A stretch of 13,804 nt of DNA from JAAEQG01 sp043803085 (GTDB lineage: Bacteria > Planctomycetota > Phycisphaerae > UBA1845), in the NCBI GenBank assembly GCA_043803085.1, contig JAZDKM010000090.1, positions 1 to 13,804 of the forward strand, written 5' to 3'. Under the pieces are notes generated by a model. It worked only from the letters and a program-made list of their open reading frames with translations, searched no databases and was not told where the DNA came from. Both the position numbers and the translations under genes were made by a program. This document shows, one piece after another, positions 1-7,244 of this stretch; the first letter of the stretch is position 1, and each line of letters starts with the position of its first letter.

Positions 1-183
1 CTCACGAACCTGGCGGCCAGCGGGACGTATCTACCCCGGATCGCGTGTAGCAATGCCACGGGCGGGGCGCTTACCTGGTATGACAAGCCCACGGTCAACG
101 GCTACATCCAGATCGTGGCGGCCGACGGCGGCGTCTCCACCACGGGCACCGTCACGTTCTACGTGGAGGAATGCCGCCGGTGA
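1..183 (+). CDS. 3' end of a probable phage structural protein (partial)
   Basis: The first reading frame is open from base 1 to a TGA at 181-183 and gives 60 residues with no start in view, so this is the C-terminal end of a longer gene. The segment is rich in small and beta-forming residues (for example GYIQIVAADGGVSTTGTVTF) and ends with the charged tail EECRR, which looks like a beta-sandwich virion protein. I do not recognise the family. Its stop overlaps the GTG start of the next gene (GTGA), which implies translational coupling in the same operon. Its position upstream of decoration-like and connector genes suggests a capsid or capsid-associated product, but that is inference from context only. 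Confidence 0.7.
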   Translation, partial: LTNLAASGTYLPRIACSNATGGALTWYDKPTVNGYIQIVAADGGVSTTGTVTFYVEECRR

Positions 184-485
184 GCGTCATCCTCGAACCG
201 CCCATCCGCAACTGGTACTGCCCTTCTTGTCACCTGACGGATCAGACCAAGGGAGCGCAGTACACGAATCGCTGGCACTCCTGTTCGAAGCACGGCGGGC
301 TGAAGACGCCGATGTTGCCCGCGGGCGTCAAGGGCAAGCACGTCTCGGTCATGCGGCAGGACTACGTAGGGAAAGAACTCGTGCGGCTAGATGACGCGGG
401 CCGCCCGGTCATGAACATCACCACCACGCGAGATGAGGGGCAGGATTGCACCGTGTTCTGCCCGACCGCTCGCGCCCACACATAG
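180..485 (+). CDS. Small conserved phage protein with CxxC...CxxH zinc-type motif
   Basis: This is a 101-residue protein when started at GTG 180. I prefer that start because the GGAGGA at 165-170 abuts the in-frame ATG at 171 with no spacing but lies 9 bases from the GTG, and the GTG overlaps the preceding stop. Near the N terminus Cys14 and Cys17 (YCPSC) are followed by His33, Cys35 and His38 (WHSCSKH), a plausible zinc ribbon. The second half contains DYVGKE and GRPVMNITTTRDEGQD, a pattern I associate with small conserved hypothetical proteins in the structural region of actinobacterial phages. Its function is unknown. A structural or assembly role is inferred from position. The overlapping ORF at 53-394 in another frame looks like a shadow. 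Confidence 0.75.
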   Translation: MSVILEPPIRNWYCPSCHLTDQTKGAQYTNRWHSCSKHGGLKTPMLPAGVKGKHVSVMRQDYVGKELVRLDDAGRPVMNITTTRDEGQDCTVFCPTARAHT

Positions 486-495
486 GGAGATCACC

Positions 496-975
496 ATGGC
501 CTTCGGGGCAGACAGCAAGGTCTTCATCTACTACATGGGCGGCGTGTTGGAGAACACGACGGCCATGGATTTGGATGCAGACACGTTCAACTTCGCCCTC
601 TACAACAACACCGGCACGCCGGACGCGACGGTCCCGGCTGCGCTCTCGGCCTACAATGCTGCGGACAGTCAGTGGGTGACCGCCAACGAGGTCACCGACG
701 CGACGGGCTGGCCCGCCAAGGGCAACCCGATCCTGACGCCGACCCATGCCATCGCCACGAACGTCTTCACTTTCGATGCGCCGGATCTCGTCTCCATCGA
801 CACGCATACGACGTTGACGAACGTCTACGGCGGCCTGTGTTTCGATGACACGATCGCCGCTCCGGTCGCGGACCAGGGCGTGTGCTTCAACAGCTTCGGT
901 GGGGTCAATAGCGTGACGGCGGGTCAATTCACGGTGGTTTTCGCAGGGACCGGCATCTTCACAGTCACAGTCTGA
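496..975 (+). CDS. Phage decoration-type structural protein
   Basis: This is a 159-residue protein. The start is ATG 496, preceded by AGGGAGA at 484-490; an upstream in-frame start at 433 would run back through the previous gene and has no better ribosome binding site. The layout matches a common family of small phage virion proteins: an N-terminal segment, a DADTFNFALYN strand describing the fold core, then TANEVTDATGW, a strand-rich middle and a C-terminal FTVVFAGTGIFTVTV. Members usually lie near capsid genes and are often annotated as hypothetical, decoration or head-fibre-like proteins. The protein has no signal peptide or membrane segment. Location between presumed head genes and the connectors supports a capsid-surface role; the exact role is inferred. 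Confidence 0.7.
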   Translation: MAFGADSKVFIYYMGGVLENTTAMDLDADTFNFALYNNTGTPDATVPAALSAYNAADSQWVTANEVTDATGWPAKGNPILTPTHAIATNVFTFDAPDLVSIDTHTTLTNVYGGLCFDDTIAAPVADQGVCFNSFGGVNSVTAGQFTVVFAGTGIFTVTV

Positions 976-990
976 TCGGGGAGTTATTCA

Positions 991-2082
991 ATGGGTAAGC
1001 GTAGGCCCAAGCCACCGCCCGTCATTCCGCCTGCCCTCCCGCCGACCGGTACCGTCTACGGCTCCGCCTTCAACATGGATACCAAGGACAACTTCCGGAT
1101 CGGCGGGTCGGGACTGGCGAGGATGTCCCATCGCTTCCGGGCCAGCACCACGTCCCCGCTCCTCTCCGTCCGCTGGTGCCAGCGTGGCGGGGCGTCGGGC
1201 TACTCGGGCGGTACGGGTGGTTCATACCGGATCACGGTGCAGACCGATAGTGGCGGCGCTCCATCAGGTGCAGTGCTGGCGGCTACCTCCTACACGCCCA
1301 ACTGGCCGGGCGGCGATTGGGCTCCCTTCGAGATGCAGACGTTCCCGGTCCCCGCGACGCTCACGCAGGGGCAGCTCTATCACGTCGTCTTCGAGAACGT
1401 TGACCCCGCACCGACCAGAAACTACATCTCGGCCAACAACGCTTACGTCTACGACCGGGTGTACATGCCGCGCCAACCGGCTTTCAGCAACGACCTCGCG
1501 GTGATCTACGACACCGGTTCGGGCTGGAAAGAACAACCGGACACCCCCATCGTGGACCTCACCTACGCCAACGGCGTTCACGACGGGCAGGCTTACATCC
1601 AGGCGATGGCCCCGCAGGCGGGCTACATCAGCGGTGTCAAGATGGTCCGTGAGCGGTTCACCGTCTCGGGAGGGGATCGCACCGCGCAGTCGGTCAGTGT
1701 GCGCCTGCTGCGGCTCGCCGGATCGGGCAGTAATCCCCTCATCTTCCGCTTGGAGACAGGAGCCGGAGCGGAGATCGAGTCCGTTTCGGTTCTGGTCAGC
1801 AGCGTGGTGGTGGGAACGCTGGGCGACTGCTCCTGCGGCGATTGGGTGACCGCCCGCTTCCTGCAATCTCACGTCCTCGCCAACGGGCAGACGTACAACC
1901 TCCGACTGTCGACGGGCTTTGGGGTGACCTACGCCTGCGTGCCCATCCGCGAGGGAACTGACTCGGGCCTCCTGTCCTACGCCTTCCGCGACGGCTCGGG
2001 GCAGCGGACCACTGATGGGGTGACGTGGGCCGACCTCTATCCGTGGAGTCCCGTGGACCTCCAGTTCTACTTCGTGACCTGA
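991..2082 (+). CDS. Two-domain beta-rich virion surface protein
   Basis: This is a 363-residue protein starting at ATG 991, with GGGGAG at 978-983 as ribosome binding site. It opens with a proline-rich linker (KPPPVIPPALPP), followed by two apparent beta-sandwich halves, about residues 25-170 and 190-363. The first half has GGAPSGAVLAATSY and LTQGQLYHVVFEN, and the second has LANGQTYNLRLST at the matching place. This is the style of carbohydrate-binding or jelly-roll modules in which a 'PSG-vLa' loop precedes a 'L-aGt-Y-iv' strand. There are no catalytic motifs that I can see. It probably sits on the virion surface and may bind host glycans; binding is inference. It ends one base before the next gene starts, so the two are probably co-translated. 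Confidence 0.65.
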   Translation: MGKRRPKPPPVIPPALPPTGTVYGSAFNMDTKDNFRIGGSGLARMSHRFRASTTSPLLSVRWCQRGGASGYSGGTGGSYRITVQTDSGGAPSGAVLAATSYTPNWPGGDWAPFEMQTFPVPATLTQGQLYHVVFENVDPAPTRNYISANNAYVYDRVYMPRQPAFSNDLAVIYDTGSGWKEQPDTPIVDLTYANGVHDGQAYIQAMAPQAGYISGVKMVRERFTVSGGDRTAQSVSVRLLRLAGSGSNPLIFRLETGAGAEIESVSVLVSSVVVGTLGDCSCGDWVTARFLQSHVLANGQTYNLRLSTGFGVTYACVPIREGTDSGLLSYAFRDGSGQRTTDGVTWADLYPWSPVDLQFYFVT

Positions 2083-2083
2083 C

Positions 2084-4525
2084 ATGGCCATCGCCTTCGT
2101 CCAGCAGAAAGTCTACGGGAGTCTCACCGCCGGCAAGACCCCGGCGGTCACGCTGGACGCTGCCTCGATAGCTGGCAACTGCCTAATCGCCATCATCAGC
2201 AGCAACAGCGACGAGGTGCAGAGCATCTCGGGTGGGGGCACCTGGACGCTGGTGAAGAAGGGCGACTTCTACCACGTCAGCACCGAGATATGGGTCTGCC
2301 CCAACTGCTCGGCCGTCTCCACGGTAACGGTGACCTTCGTCACCGATGGCGTGCGAGTCGCGATCAACCTCGTCGAGTTTTCCGGGTTGCAGACGAGCCC
2401 GGCGGACACCTCCAGCTACAACCATCCCGGTCTTTCCAACGCGCCCGCTACGACCTCGATCACTCCCACCGTCGCGTCCAACCTCGTCATCGGGATGGCG
2501 GCCGGGCAGGGCGGATACGATCAGGCCATCACGGCAGGACCTACGGGTGGCTTCACGGCCCTGACCGACGCCTGGGCCGGAGCGAGTCTGCAACTGTGGT
2601 CTGCCTTTCTCATCCAGACCTCCGCCACCGCCGCGGCTACCGGCTGGACTACGCTGAACGCCTACAACTGGGAAGCGGTAGCCGCGGCCTTCAAGGGTGC
2701 CGCGGTCTCGGCCAACGCCGGGACGGCAGCGGCAACGGCGGGAGCGGGCGCGACTGTACCGGGGCTCGGGGCAGCCGCCGGGGTCGGCGCGGCGACCGCC
2801 GGGGCGCTCGGCGTAGTCACCAAGACCACATCCGCCGCTGGGATCGCGGGAGCCACCGCCGCAGCGGGAGCCGTCACCGGATTGGTGACGATCTTTGCCA
2901 ATGCGGGGACCGCTGCCGCGACCGCTGCTGCTCTGGCGATCGCGCCGAAAGCTGCAACGACGGCTGGGGTCGCCGCTGTTGCCGGCGCGGCTCTTGGCTC
3001 ATCTGAGTACGTTCAGTCCGTAGCCACCGTCTCCGATGCCATCGTGGCGGCGCTCGGGGTCGCCCCTGATGCAGCCGCCCCGGTCGGGGTTGCCGATGCT
3101 GTAGCGGCGGCCCTCGGGACAAGCGAGGCCATCGCACCAGCGGTAGGAGTAGCAGAAGCGACCGGCGCGGGGCTGGGCGTAGCCGGGCAGCTCGCATCTC
3201 CGGCTGGAGTAGCCGAGGCCACCATTGCGGCGGGAGCGGTTACCGCCGATGCTTTCCCGGTCGTCTATGCCGATGCCGGGCTGGCGGAAGTCACTGCAGC
3301 GGGCGCGGGCGCAGCCGGGTCTGTCGGGGCTCCGCTCGGAGTCGCGGCCGTTACGGGCGCGGCGCTCGGCGGGTCGGAACTTGCCGACGCTCCCATCGGG
3401 GTAGCAGAGGCGACGGCCGAAGCCCTTGGCGGATCGGAACTCATCGACGCGACGACGGGCGTAGCCGAGATCGCGGCAGCCGGGCAGGCTGTAACGGCCT
3501 TCACAGAGGCGACCGAGTTCGCGGATGCCGGGCTGGCGATCACCACGACTGCGGCGGGCGCAGTCATCCCCAGCATGTCGGCCGTGGCGGGTGTAGCTGA
3601 GGCCACCACGGCAGCCGGCGCGGTCACGGCAGACGTGTTCCCGGCCACCTTTGCGAATGCCGATGTGGCCGAGGCCATCGCCGCGGCGTGGAGTCATTCC
3701 GTCAGCCTGTCACCTGTCGCCACCGTCGCGGCTGTCGCGGGTGCAGCTGTCGGGATGGGCGAGGAGATCGCGCCTGTCTCTGCCGCCGCTGCCACGGATG
3801 CCGCCGCTGCCGCTGTGAGCGCCCATGCGGATGCACCCTTGGGCGAGGCGGCTGTTACGGCGGCGGCGCTCGGGGTGATCCACGGGGTCGGGTCTGCGGC
3901 TGGTGTGGCAGAAGCCACGGCGGAGAGCGGCGCGGTCATCCCCGGCGTGGGGGCGGTGGCGACTGTGGCCGCCGCGACCACCGACGCATCAGGAACTACC
4001 ACGAGCGCATCGACCGCCGCGGGGAAGGCCGCGGCGAGTGCGGTCGCCTCCGGGGTCGCGCTCTCGGGCCGCGTGATGGCGGGGCTCGCGGAGACTGCGA
4101 TAGAGGCGGGAGATGTCCTGCCTGATCTGGCCGCGAATGCGGGCGTGGCCACGGTCACGGCAGCGGGAGTGGGGGTCGGATCCTCGGTCTACGCGACCGT
4201 CGGAACCGCCGCGATCCTTGCCGAAGCCTGGGGCGTCGACCTCAACATCGGCGCGAACGCGGGTATCGCGGAAACGACCGCCGAGGCCCGGGGTGCGGTA
4301 GTCGACGTGGGGGCCACTACCGGAGCAGCAGGCGCCACGGCGGGGGCAGGCAGCATCGTCCCGTTCATCGCGGCAGAGGCGCTGGCAGCTGAGGCGACGG
4401 CTGCCGCGTACAGCGCGACCTCCTGGGACATCGGCCCGCCCGCCTTCATGGGTGCCACAACAGAGCGGGCGGCGCCGCAGAGAACCGCGAGCTCGTCCAC
4501 GACGCCGAGAGCGGCGGGGAGGTAG
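2084..4525 (+). CDS. Giant Ala-rich 20-residue-repeat virion protein, putative head fibre
   Basis: This is an 813-residue protein starting at ATG 2084, one base after the previous stop. Residues 1 to about 205 form a globular beta-rich domain (GGGTWTLVKKGDF, then GWTTLNAYNWEAVAAAFKGAA) of a kind common at the N terminus of phage fibre-like proteins. Residues about 209-783 are some 28-29 degenerate tandem units of about 20 residues with a core like AGVAEATAAAGAV; some units carry 3-4 residue insertions. The last 30 residues are basic and Ser/Thr/Arg-rich. The constant period suggests one turn of a solenoid, or a fibrous shaft, per unit. Placement before the adaptor gene suggests a head fibre or whisker. 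The product name is inferred; the repeat architecture is read directly. Confidence 0.75.
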   Translation: MAIAFVQQKVYGSLTAGKTPAVTLDAASIAGNCLIAIISSNSDEVQSISGGGTWTLVKKGDFYHVSTEIWVCPNCSAVSTVTVTFVTDGVRVAINLVEFSGLQTSPADTSSYNHPGLSNAPATTSITPTVASNLVIGMAAGQGGYDQAITAGPTGGFTALTDAWAGASLQLWSAFLIQTSATAAATGWTTLNAYNWEAVAAAFKGAAVSANAGTAAATAGAGATVPGLGAAAGVGAATAGALGVVTKTTSAAGIAGATAAAGAVTGLVTIFANAGTAAATAAALAIAPKAATTAGVAAVAGAALGSSEYVQSVATVSDAIVAALGVAPDAAAPVGVADAVAAALGTSEAIAPAVGVAEATGAGLGVAGQLASPAGVAEATIAAGAVTADAFPVVYADAGLAEVTAAGAGAAGSVGAPLGVAAVTGAALGGSELADAPIGVAEATAEALGGSELIDATTGVAEIAAAGQAVTAFTEATEFADAGLAITTTAAGAVIPSMSAVAGVAEATTAAGAVTADVFPATFANADVAEAIAAAWSHSVSLSPVATVAAVAGAAVGMGEEIAPVSAAAATDAAAAAVSAHADAPLGEAAVTAAALGVIHGVGSAAGVAEATAESGAVIPGVGAVATVAAATTDASGTTTSASTAAGKAAASAVASGVALSGRVMAGLAETAIEAGDVLPDLAANAGVATVTAAGVGVGSSVYATVGTAAILAEAWGVDLNIGANAGIAETTAEARGAVVDVGATTGAAGATAGAGSIVPFIAAEALAAEATAAAYSATSWDIGPPAFMGATTERAAPQRTASSSTTPRAAGR
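2708..4433 (+). repeat. About 28-29 degenerate 60-bp coding tandem repeats
   Basis: Within the 813-residue gene the translated sequence returns to the motif G-[VIL]-A-x-x-T-A-x-A about every 20 residues, which is 60 bp at DNA level. Neighbouring copies can be close: GGSELADAPIGVAEATAEAL and GGSELIDATTGVAE occur one unit apart near 3367-3475. AGVAEATIAAGAVTAD at 3203 and AGVAEATTAAGAVTAD at 3587 are 384 bp apart, which hints at a larger multi-unit duplication. Divergence between most copies and retention of the frame show selection at protein level. Because of the Ala/Gly-rich codons several other frames stay open here; they are shadows. Confidence 0.85.
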
Positions 4526-4527
4526 CG

Positions 4528-5169
4528 ATGGCCTACACGAACGCGCAGATGCTCCGTCTGGAGATCGGCGACAGCGGTATCGCGGTGCGGGATGTCGCCG
4601 ACGGCGACGACACCGCCAAGGTGTTCTACCTGTCGGCGCCTCCCGTGCTCGCCCTGTCCGACTCGGTGACCGTGGGCGGGGTGTCCAAGACCCGCACTAC
4701 CGACTACACGATCGATAACTTCGCCGGCGCGGTGACGTTCCTCGCCGCACCAGCGGCCGGGTCGGCGAACGTCGTGGTCGTCTACACGGCCGTCCAGGTG
4801 GCCGATGAGGATGTGACGGAAGCGCTGCGCCAGTACGGGCTGACGGCGGCCTCAACGGCCGACATCGGGCGCATCACGGCCATGCTCCAAGCGGCGCTGC
4901 TCATCTGCGATTCGCAAGCGGCGCGCTGGGCCGGTGTGGGCGACGTAACCACGGACGGAACCTCGATCGGGCAGGGCGGCAACTCTGCCAAATGGCTCGC
5001 CAAGGCCGCGGCACTGCGGGCCACCCTTGCCTCGGCTTCTGGCATCACATCCGTCCCGATCGTGCGCATCGACGGCTACAACGTTGACGAGGTGACGACG
5101 CAGGATGTCCAGACCACGGCCACCAATCCGCGTCGTCGCTTCTACGGTGAACCGGACGCGATTCCATGA
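4528..5169 (+). CDS. Head-tail connector adaptor (gp6-like)
   Basis: This is a 213-residue protein with start ATG 4528 preceded by GGGGAGG at 4516-4522. It carries a beta-strand insertion at about residues 30-92 (SDSVTVGGVSK, TDYTIDNFAGAVTFLAAPAAG, VVVVYTAV), flanked by helical segments beginning VADEDVTEALRQYG and then a long helix through LLICDSQAARWAG. This is the layout of gp6-type adaptor proteins that dock on the portal ring and extend the DNA channel. It is followed immediately by a stopper and a neck protein, the expected order. The overlap with the next gene is ATGA. The family assignment is from sequence pattern and context, not a search. Confidence 0.8.
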   Translation: MAYTNAQMLRLEIGDSGIAVRDVADGDDTAKVFYLSAPPVLALSDSVTVGGVSKTRTTDYTIDNFAGAVTFLAAPAAGSANVVVVYTAVQVADEDVTEALRQYGLTAASTADIGRITAMLQAALLICDSQAARWAGVGDVTTDGTSIGQGGNSAKWLAKAAALRATLASASGITSVPIVRIDGYNVDEVTTQDVQTTATNPRRRFYGEPDAIP

Positions 5170-5519
5170 CCACTCGCTACGCCCTCCTGCAGGCCCGCCA
5201 GGCAACCATCGGGACCATGCCCGATTTGGTGGAGATCAGCCGCCCCACGTTCGCCAGCGATAGCTCAGGTGGGCAGATAGCTACCTATGCCACGGTGCGC
5301 TCAACACCAGGCCGCATTTCCGCCCCCACGGCCACTGAGACGGTCATGGCCGACCGGCTGGGCCTGGCACAGGCAGCAGTCATCACGGTGCCCCAAGACG
5401 TGACCCCGGTGTTGCGGGATCGGTTCGTGGTAAGCGGCCACACCTATGAGGTGGCAGGCTACGACATCGGCCGGTCGGATCCCATCGTGCGCCGTGTGCT
5501 CGTGCGGGAGATCGTCTGA
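5166..5519 (+). CDS. Head-tail joining/stopper protein (SPP1 gp16-like)
   Basis: This is a 117-residue protein, start ATG 5166 overlapping the previous TGA by four bases. The central region reads like the phage head-tail joining family: VEISRPTFASDSSGGQIATY, a variable stretch, then DRFVVSGHTYEVAGYDIGRS and a terminal strand VRRVLVREIV. In this family the protein forms a ring under the adaptor, closes the channel after DNA packaging and provides the surface for the tail. An internal Met19 could also start the core fold, but the upstream ATG gives the usual coupling overlap. Size is typical for the family. Confidence 0.85.
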   Translation: MTTRYALLQARQATIGTMPDLVEISRPTFASDSSGGQIATYATVRSTPGRISAPTATETVMADRLGLAQAAVITVPQDVTPVLRDRFVVSGHTYEVAGYDIGRSDPIVRRVLVREIV

Positions 5520-5899
5520 TGCAGGGCCACAACGACTTCGGGCGGATCGCGCGGGGCCTCGAGGACGTGGCTCACGACATCGTGGTGGCGGCCTGCTCGA
5601 ACATCGCCGAGCGGTCCGTCTCCTCCATGGCGGGCGGGAAGTCGGGTCGCATGTACGGCCAGCACCAGGCGAGCGCGCCCGGGGAGGCTCCGGCCATCGA
5701 CACCGGGCAGCTGGCTGACTCGATCCAGACCGAGGTGAGCGGCTCCAAGGGCATGGTCTACACGAACTCCGAGCACGGGCCACACATGGAGTGGGGAACT
5801 CATGACATCAGCCCCCGGCCGTTCTTCGCGCCCGCCGCTGAAGCCGAGCGGAAGCCGGCCGCTGACGCTCTGGTCGCGGCCATCAGAAGGCTATCGTGA
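5519..5899 (+). CDS. HK97 gp10-like neck protein
   Basis: This is a 126-residue protein starting at ATG 5519, which shares one base with the previous TGA. It shows the family signature: an N-terminal helix, then ASAPGEAPAIDTGQLADSI, a strand-turn segment with VYTNSEHGPHMEWGTHDI, and the C-terminal SPRPFFAPAAEAE with a closing helix. These are the conserved 'P-xDTG-L--SI', 'Y----E-G' and 'RPFf-pA' elements of HK97 gp10-like proteins, which lie between stopper and tail terminator in siphovirus genomes. The role is in head-tail or tail completion. The position between the stopper and a DUF3168 protein supports the call strongly. Confidence 0.9.
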   Translation: MQGHNDFGRIARGLEDVAHDIVVAACSNIAERSVSSMAGGKSGRMYGQHQASAPGEAPAIDTGQLADSIQTEVSGSKGMVYTNSEHGPHMEWGTHDISPRPFFAPAAEAERKPAADALVAAIRRLS

Positions 5900-6303
5900 A
5901 AGCTGTCGATAAGGCCCTGTACGCAGCGCTCACTGGCGATGGCACCCTTACGGGCAAGCTCTCATCGGCGGCCGCGGTGTACCGCCGGGTCGCCCCTCCG
6001 GGTGCCGTCTGCCCCTACGTCATGTTCGCCAAGCAGACGGGTTCGGATGACTACACCTTCTCGCAGCGGGCCAAATCCTCCATGCCGTATCTCGTCAAGG
6101 CGGTGGACAAGAGCCTGTCGGCCGACAACGCGAACGACATCGCCGACCGCATCGACGTGCTCCTCACTGACGTGGCCCTCACGGTGACGGGCAAGACCCT
6201 CATGTACCTCCGCCGCGAGACGCACGTCGAGTATGACGAGCACGCCGCCGGCGGGGTGGTTTACCAGCACGTCGGCGGCATCTTCAGGATTGAAGTCGGA
6301 TGA
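5896..6303 (+). CDS. Tail terminator protein (DUF3168-like)
   Basis: This is a 135-residue protein with GTG start at 5896 overlapping the previous TGA (GTGA). It begins with a helix (DKALYAALTGDGTLTGKL), then AVYRRVAPPGAVCPYVMFAKQTGSDDY, a central strand pair, a helix with NANDIADRIDVLL, and the C-terminal YQHVGGIFRIEV. The order '-l---i--------P--Y----' followed by a helix and a 'H--g-frie' strand is that of DUF3168/gp17-like tail terminators, which form a hexameric ring capping the finished tail tube and joining it to the head. Next to gp10-like and tail tube genes this is the expected slot. Confidence 0.85.
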   Translation: MKAVDKALYAALTGDGTLTGKLSSAAAVYRRVAPPGAVCPYVMFAKQTGSDDYTFSQRAKSSMPYLVKAVDKSLSADNANDIADRIDVLLTDVALTVTGKTLMYLRRETHVEYDEHAAGGVVYQHVGGIFRIEVG

Positions 6304-6312
6304 GGTGACCGG

Positions 6313-6498
6313 ATGAAGGACGACGGCAAGGGCTCGGCAGGCTACCGGGTCCAGATCGGGATCGACTACCCCCCCAACAGACGGGCGGAGCCGGGCGACG
6401 TTGTGAATGACCTACCGCCCACTGACATCCGCTGGCTGATCGAGGCCGGGGCCATCGAACCCGTCGACCTGCCACAAATTCCCCGAAAGGAGGAATAA
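6313..6498 (+). CDS. Small conserved phage tail-region protein
   Basis: This is a 61-residue acidic protein starting at ATG 6313, with AGGTG upstream at 6303-6307. The sequence runs through GIDYPPNRRAEPGDVVNDLP and WLIEAGAIEPV. The 'AEPGD-v-dLP---I-WLi--GaIe' pattern is widespread in small phage proteins found between the tail terminator and tail tube genes; I know no established function. It could be a small connector or assembly factor. Its stop codon lies inside the region between the next gene's very strong ribosome binding site and its TTG start, so translation of the two is likely linked. Confidence 0.75.
   Translation: MKDDGKGSAGYRVQIGIDYPPNRRAEPGDVVNDLPPTDIRWLIEAGAIEPVDLPQIPRKEE
6486..6495 (+). 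promoter_or_regulatory. Very strong ribosome binding site for the tail tube gene
   Basis: GAAAGGAGG at 6485-6493 is a near full-length complement of the 3' end of 16S rRNA. It lies 6 bases before the TTG at 6500, which decides that start, as no ATG is suitably placed. It overlaps the last codons of the preceding gene. Confidence 0.85.
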
Positions 6499-6499
6499 C

Positions 6500-7234
6500 T
6501 TGGCATTCTCACATGGCAAAGACGCGACGCTGGTGGTGAATGGGCGCGACCTATCGCCCTATCTCACCAACGTTTCGCTGGCAATCGCTCGTGACACGGC
6601 GGAGACTTCGGTACTGAATACCAACTACAAGGCATTCATCGTGGCCCCCGGCTCGGGGTCTGCAACGTGGAGCGCCACCGGGTACTGGCAAGGCGATACG
6701 GCCTTGACCAGCATCGATGCTTGGCTCACCACGCTGTTCGGTCTTGAGACCGGCGACAACATGACCTACTACCCTTACGGCTGGGCCGTGGGGAACGCCT
6801 GCAAGGGACTCGTCACTCTCCAGACCAACTACGCCATCGGCTCGCCCATCGGCGGGGCGTCCACCATTGCGCTGTCGGGCCTAAGCATCGTGGGTCATGA
6901 CGCCGCGAAATCCCTGCACGGTCTCACCGAAGAGACAGTGACTGGCAACGGAACGGATGTCGCGCAGGCTGCTAGTTCGACTAACGGCGGTGTCGCTTAT
7001 CTGCACGTTGGAGCGGGCACGGCCGGCACCCTCGACGTGAAGCTGCAGCACAGCGACCTCGGCTCGTCCTGGGTCGATCTCACACCCACCTTTACCCAGG
7101 TCGGCTACGCGGCGGCGCCCACATCGGAGCGCATCGTGATTGCGGCCGGTACCACGGTCTACAAGCACCTTCGGGAAGTCCACACCATCGCCACAGGACC
7201 GTTCACCTTCGCGGTGACGTTCTGCCGCAAGTAA
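6500..7234 (+). CDS. Major tail tube protein with C-terminal extra domain
   Basis: This is a 244-residue protein starting at TTG 6500 behind an unusually strong ribosome binding site. Residues 1 to about 138 form the tube domain: MAFSHGKDATLVVNGRDLSP, then YLTNVSLAIARDTAETSVLN, a middle variable part, and NYAIGSPIGGASTIALSGL. Residues about 140-244 form a separate beta-sandwich with LDVKLQHSDLGSSWVDLTP and ending FTFAVTFCRK, a domain seen at the C terminus of other phage tail tube proteins, in the manner of decorations on the tail surface. The next gene encodes a shorter paralogue with the same tube core. This is probably the copy-rich subunit of the tail, given its ribosome binding site; that is inference. 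Confidence 0.85.
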   Translation: MAFSHGKDATLVVNGRDLSPYLTNVSLAIARDTAETSVLNTNYKAFIVAPGSGSATWSATGYWQGDTALTSIDAWLTTLFGLETGDNMTYYPYGWAVGNACKGLVTLQTNYAIGSPIGGASTIALSGLSIVGHDAAKSLHGLTEETVTGNGTDVAQAASSTNGGVAYLHVGAGTAGTLDVKLQHSDLGSSWVDLTPTFTQVGYAAAPTSERIVIAAGTTVYKHLREVHTIATGPFTFAVTFCRK

Positions 7235-7244
7235 GGAGACAGAC

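Noticed and set aside
53..394. Plus-strand ORF of 113 codons at the left edge
   Set aside because: It overlaps the partial first gene and the zinc-motif gene in a third frame and its product is Arg/Ser-rich and unstructured.
1264..2091. Minus-strand ORF of 275 codons opposite the beta-rich protein
   Set aside because: It is rich in His, Arg and Gly without a fold pattern, while the plus strand has a ribosome binding site and clear beta architecture.
2708..4433. CRISPR-like or non-coding tandem repeat array
   Set aside because: The copies are degenerate, contiguous, in frame and without unique spacers, so they are coding repeats.
2662..4500. Several minus-strand and alternative-frame ORFs in the repeat gene
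   Set aside because: Ala/Gly/Val-rich 60-bp repeats keep other frames open; their products are low-complexity mirror images of the coding repeats.
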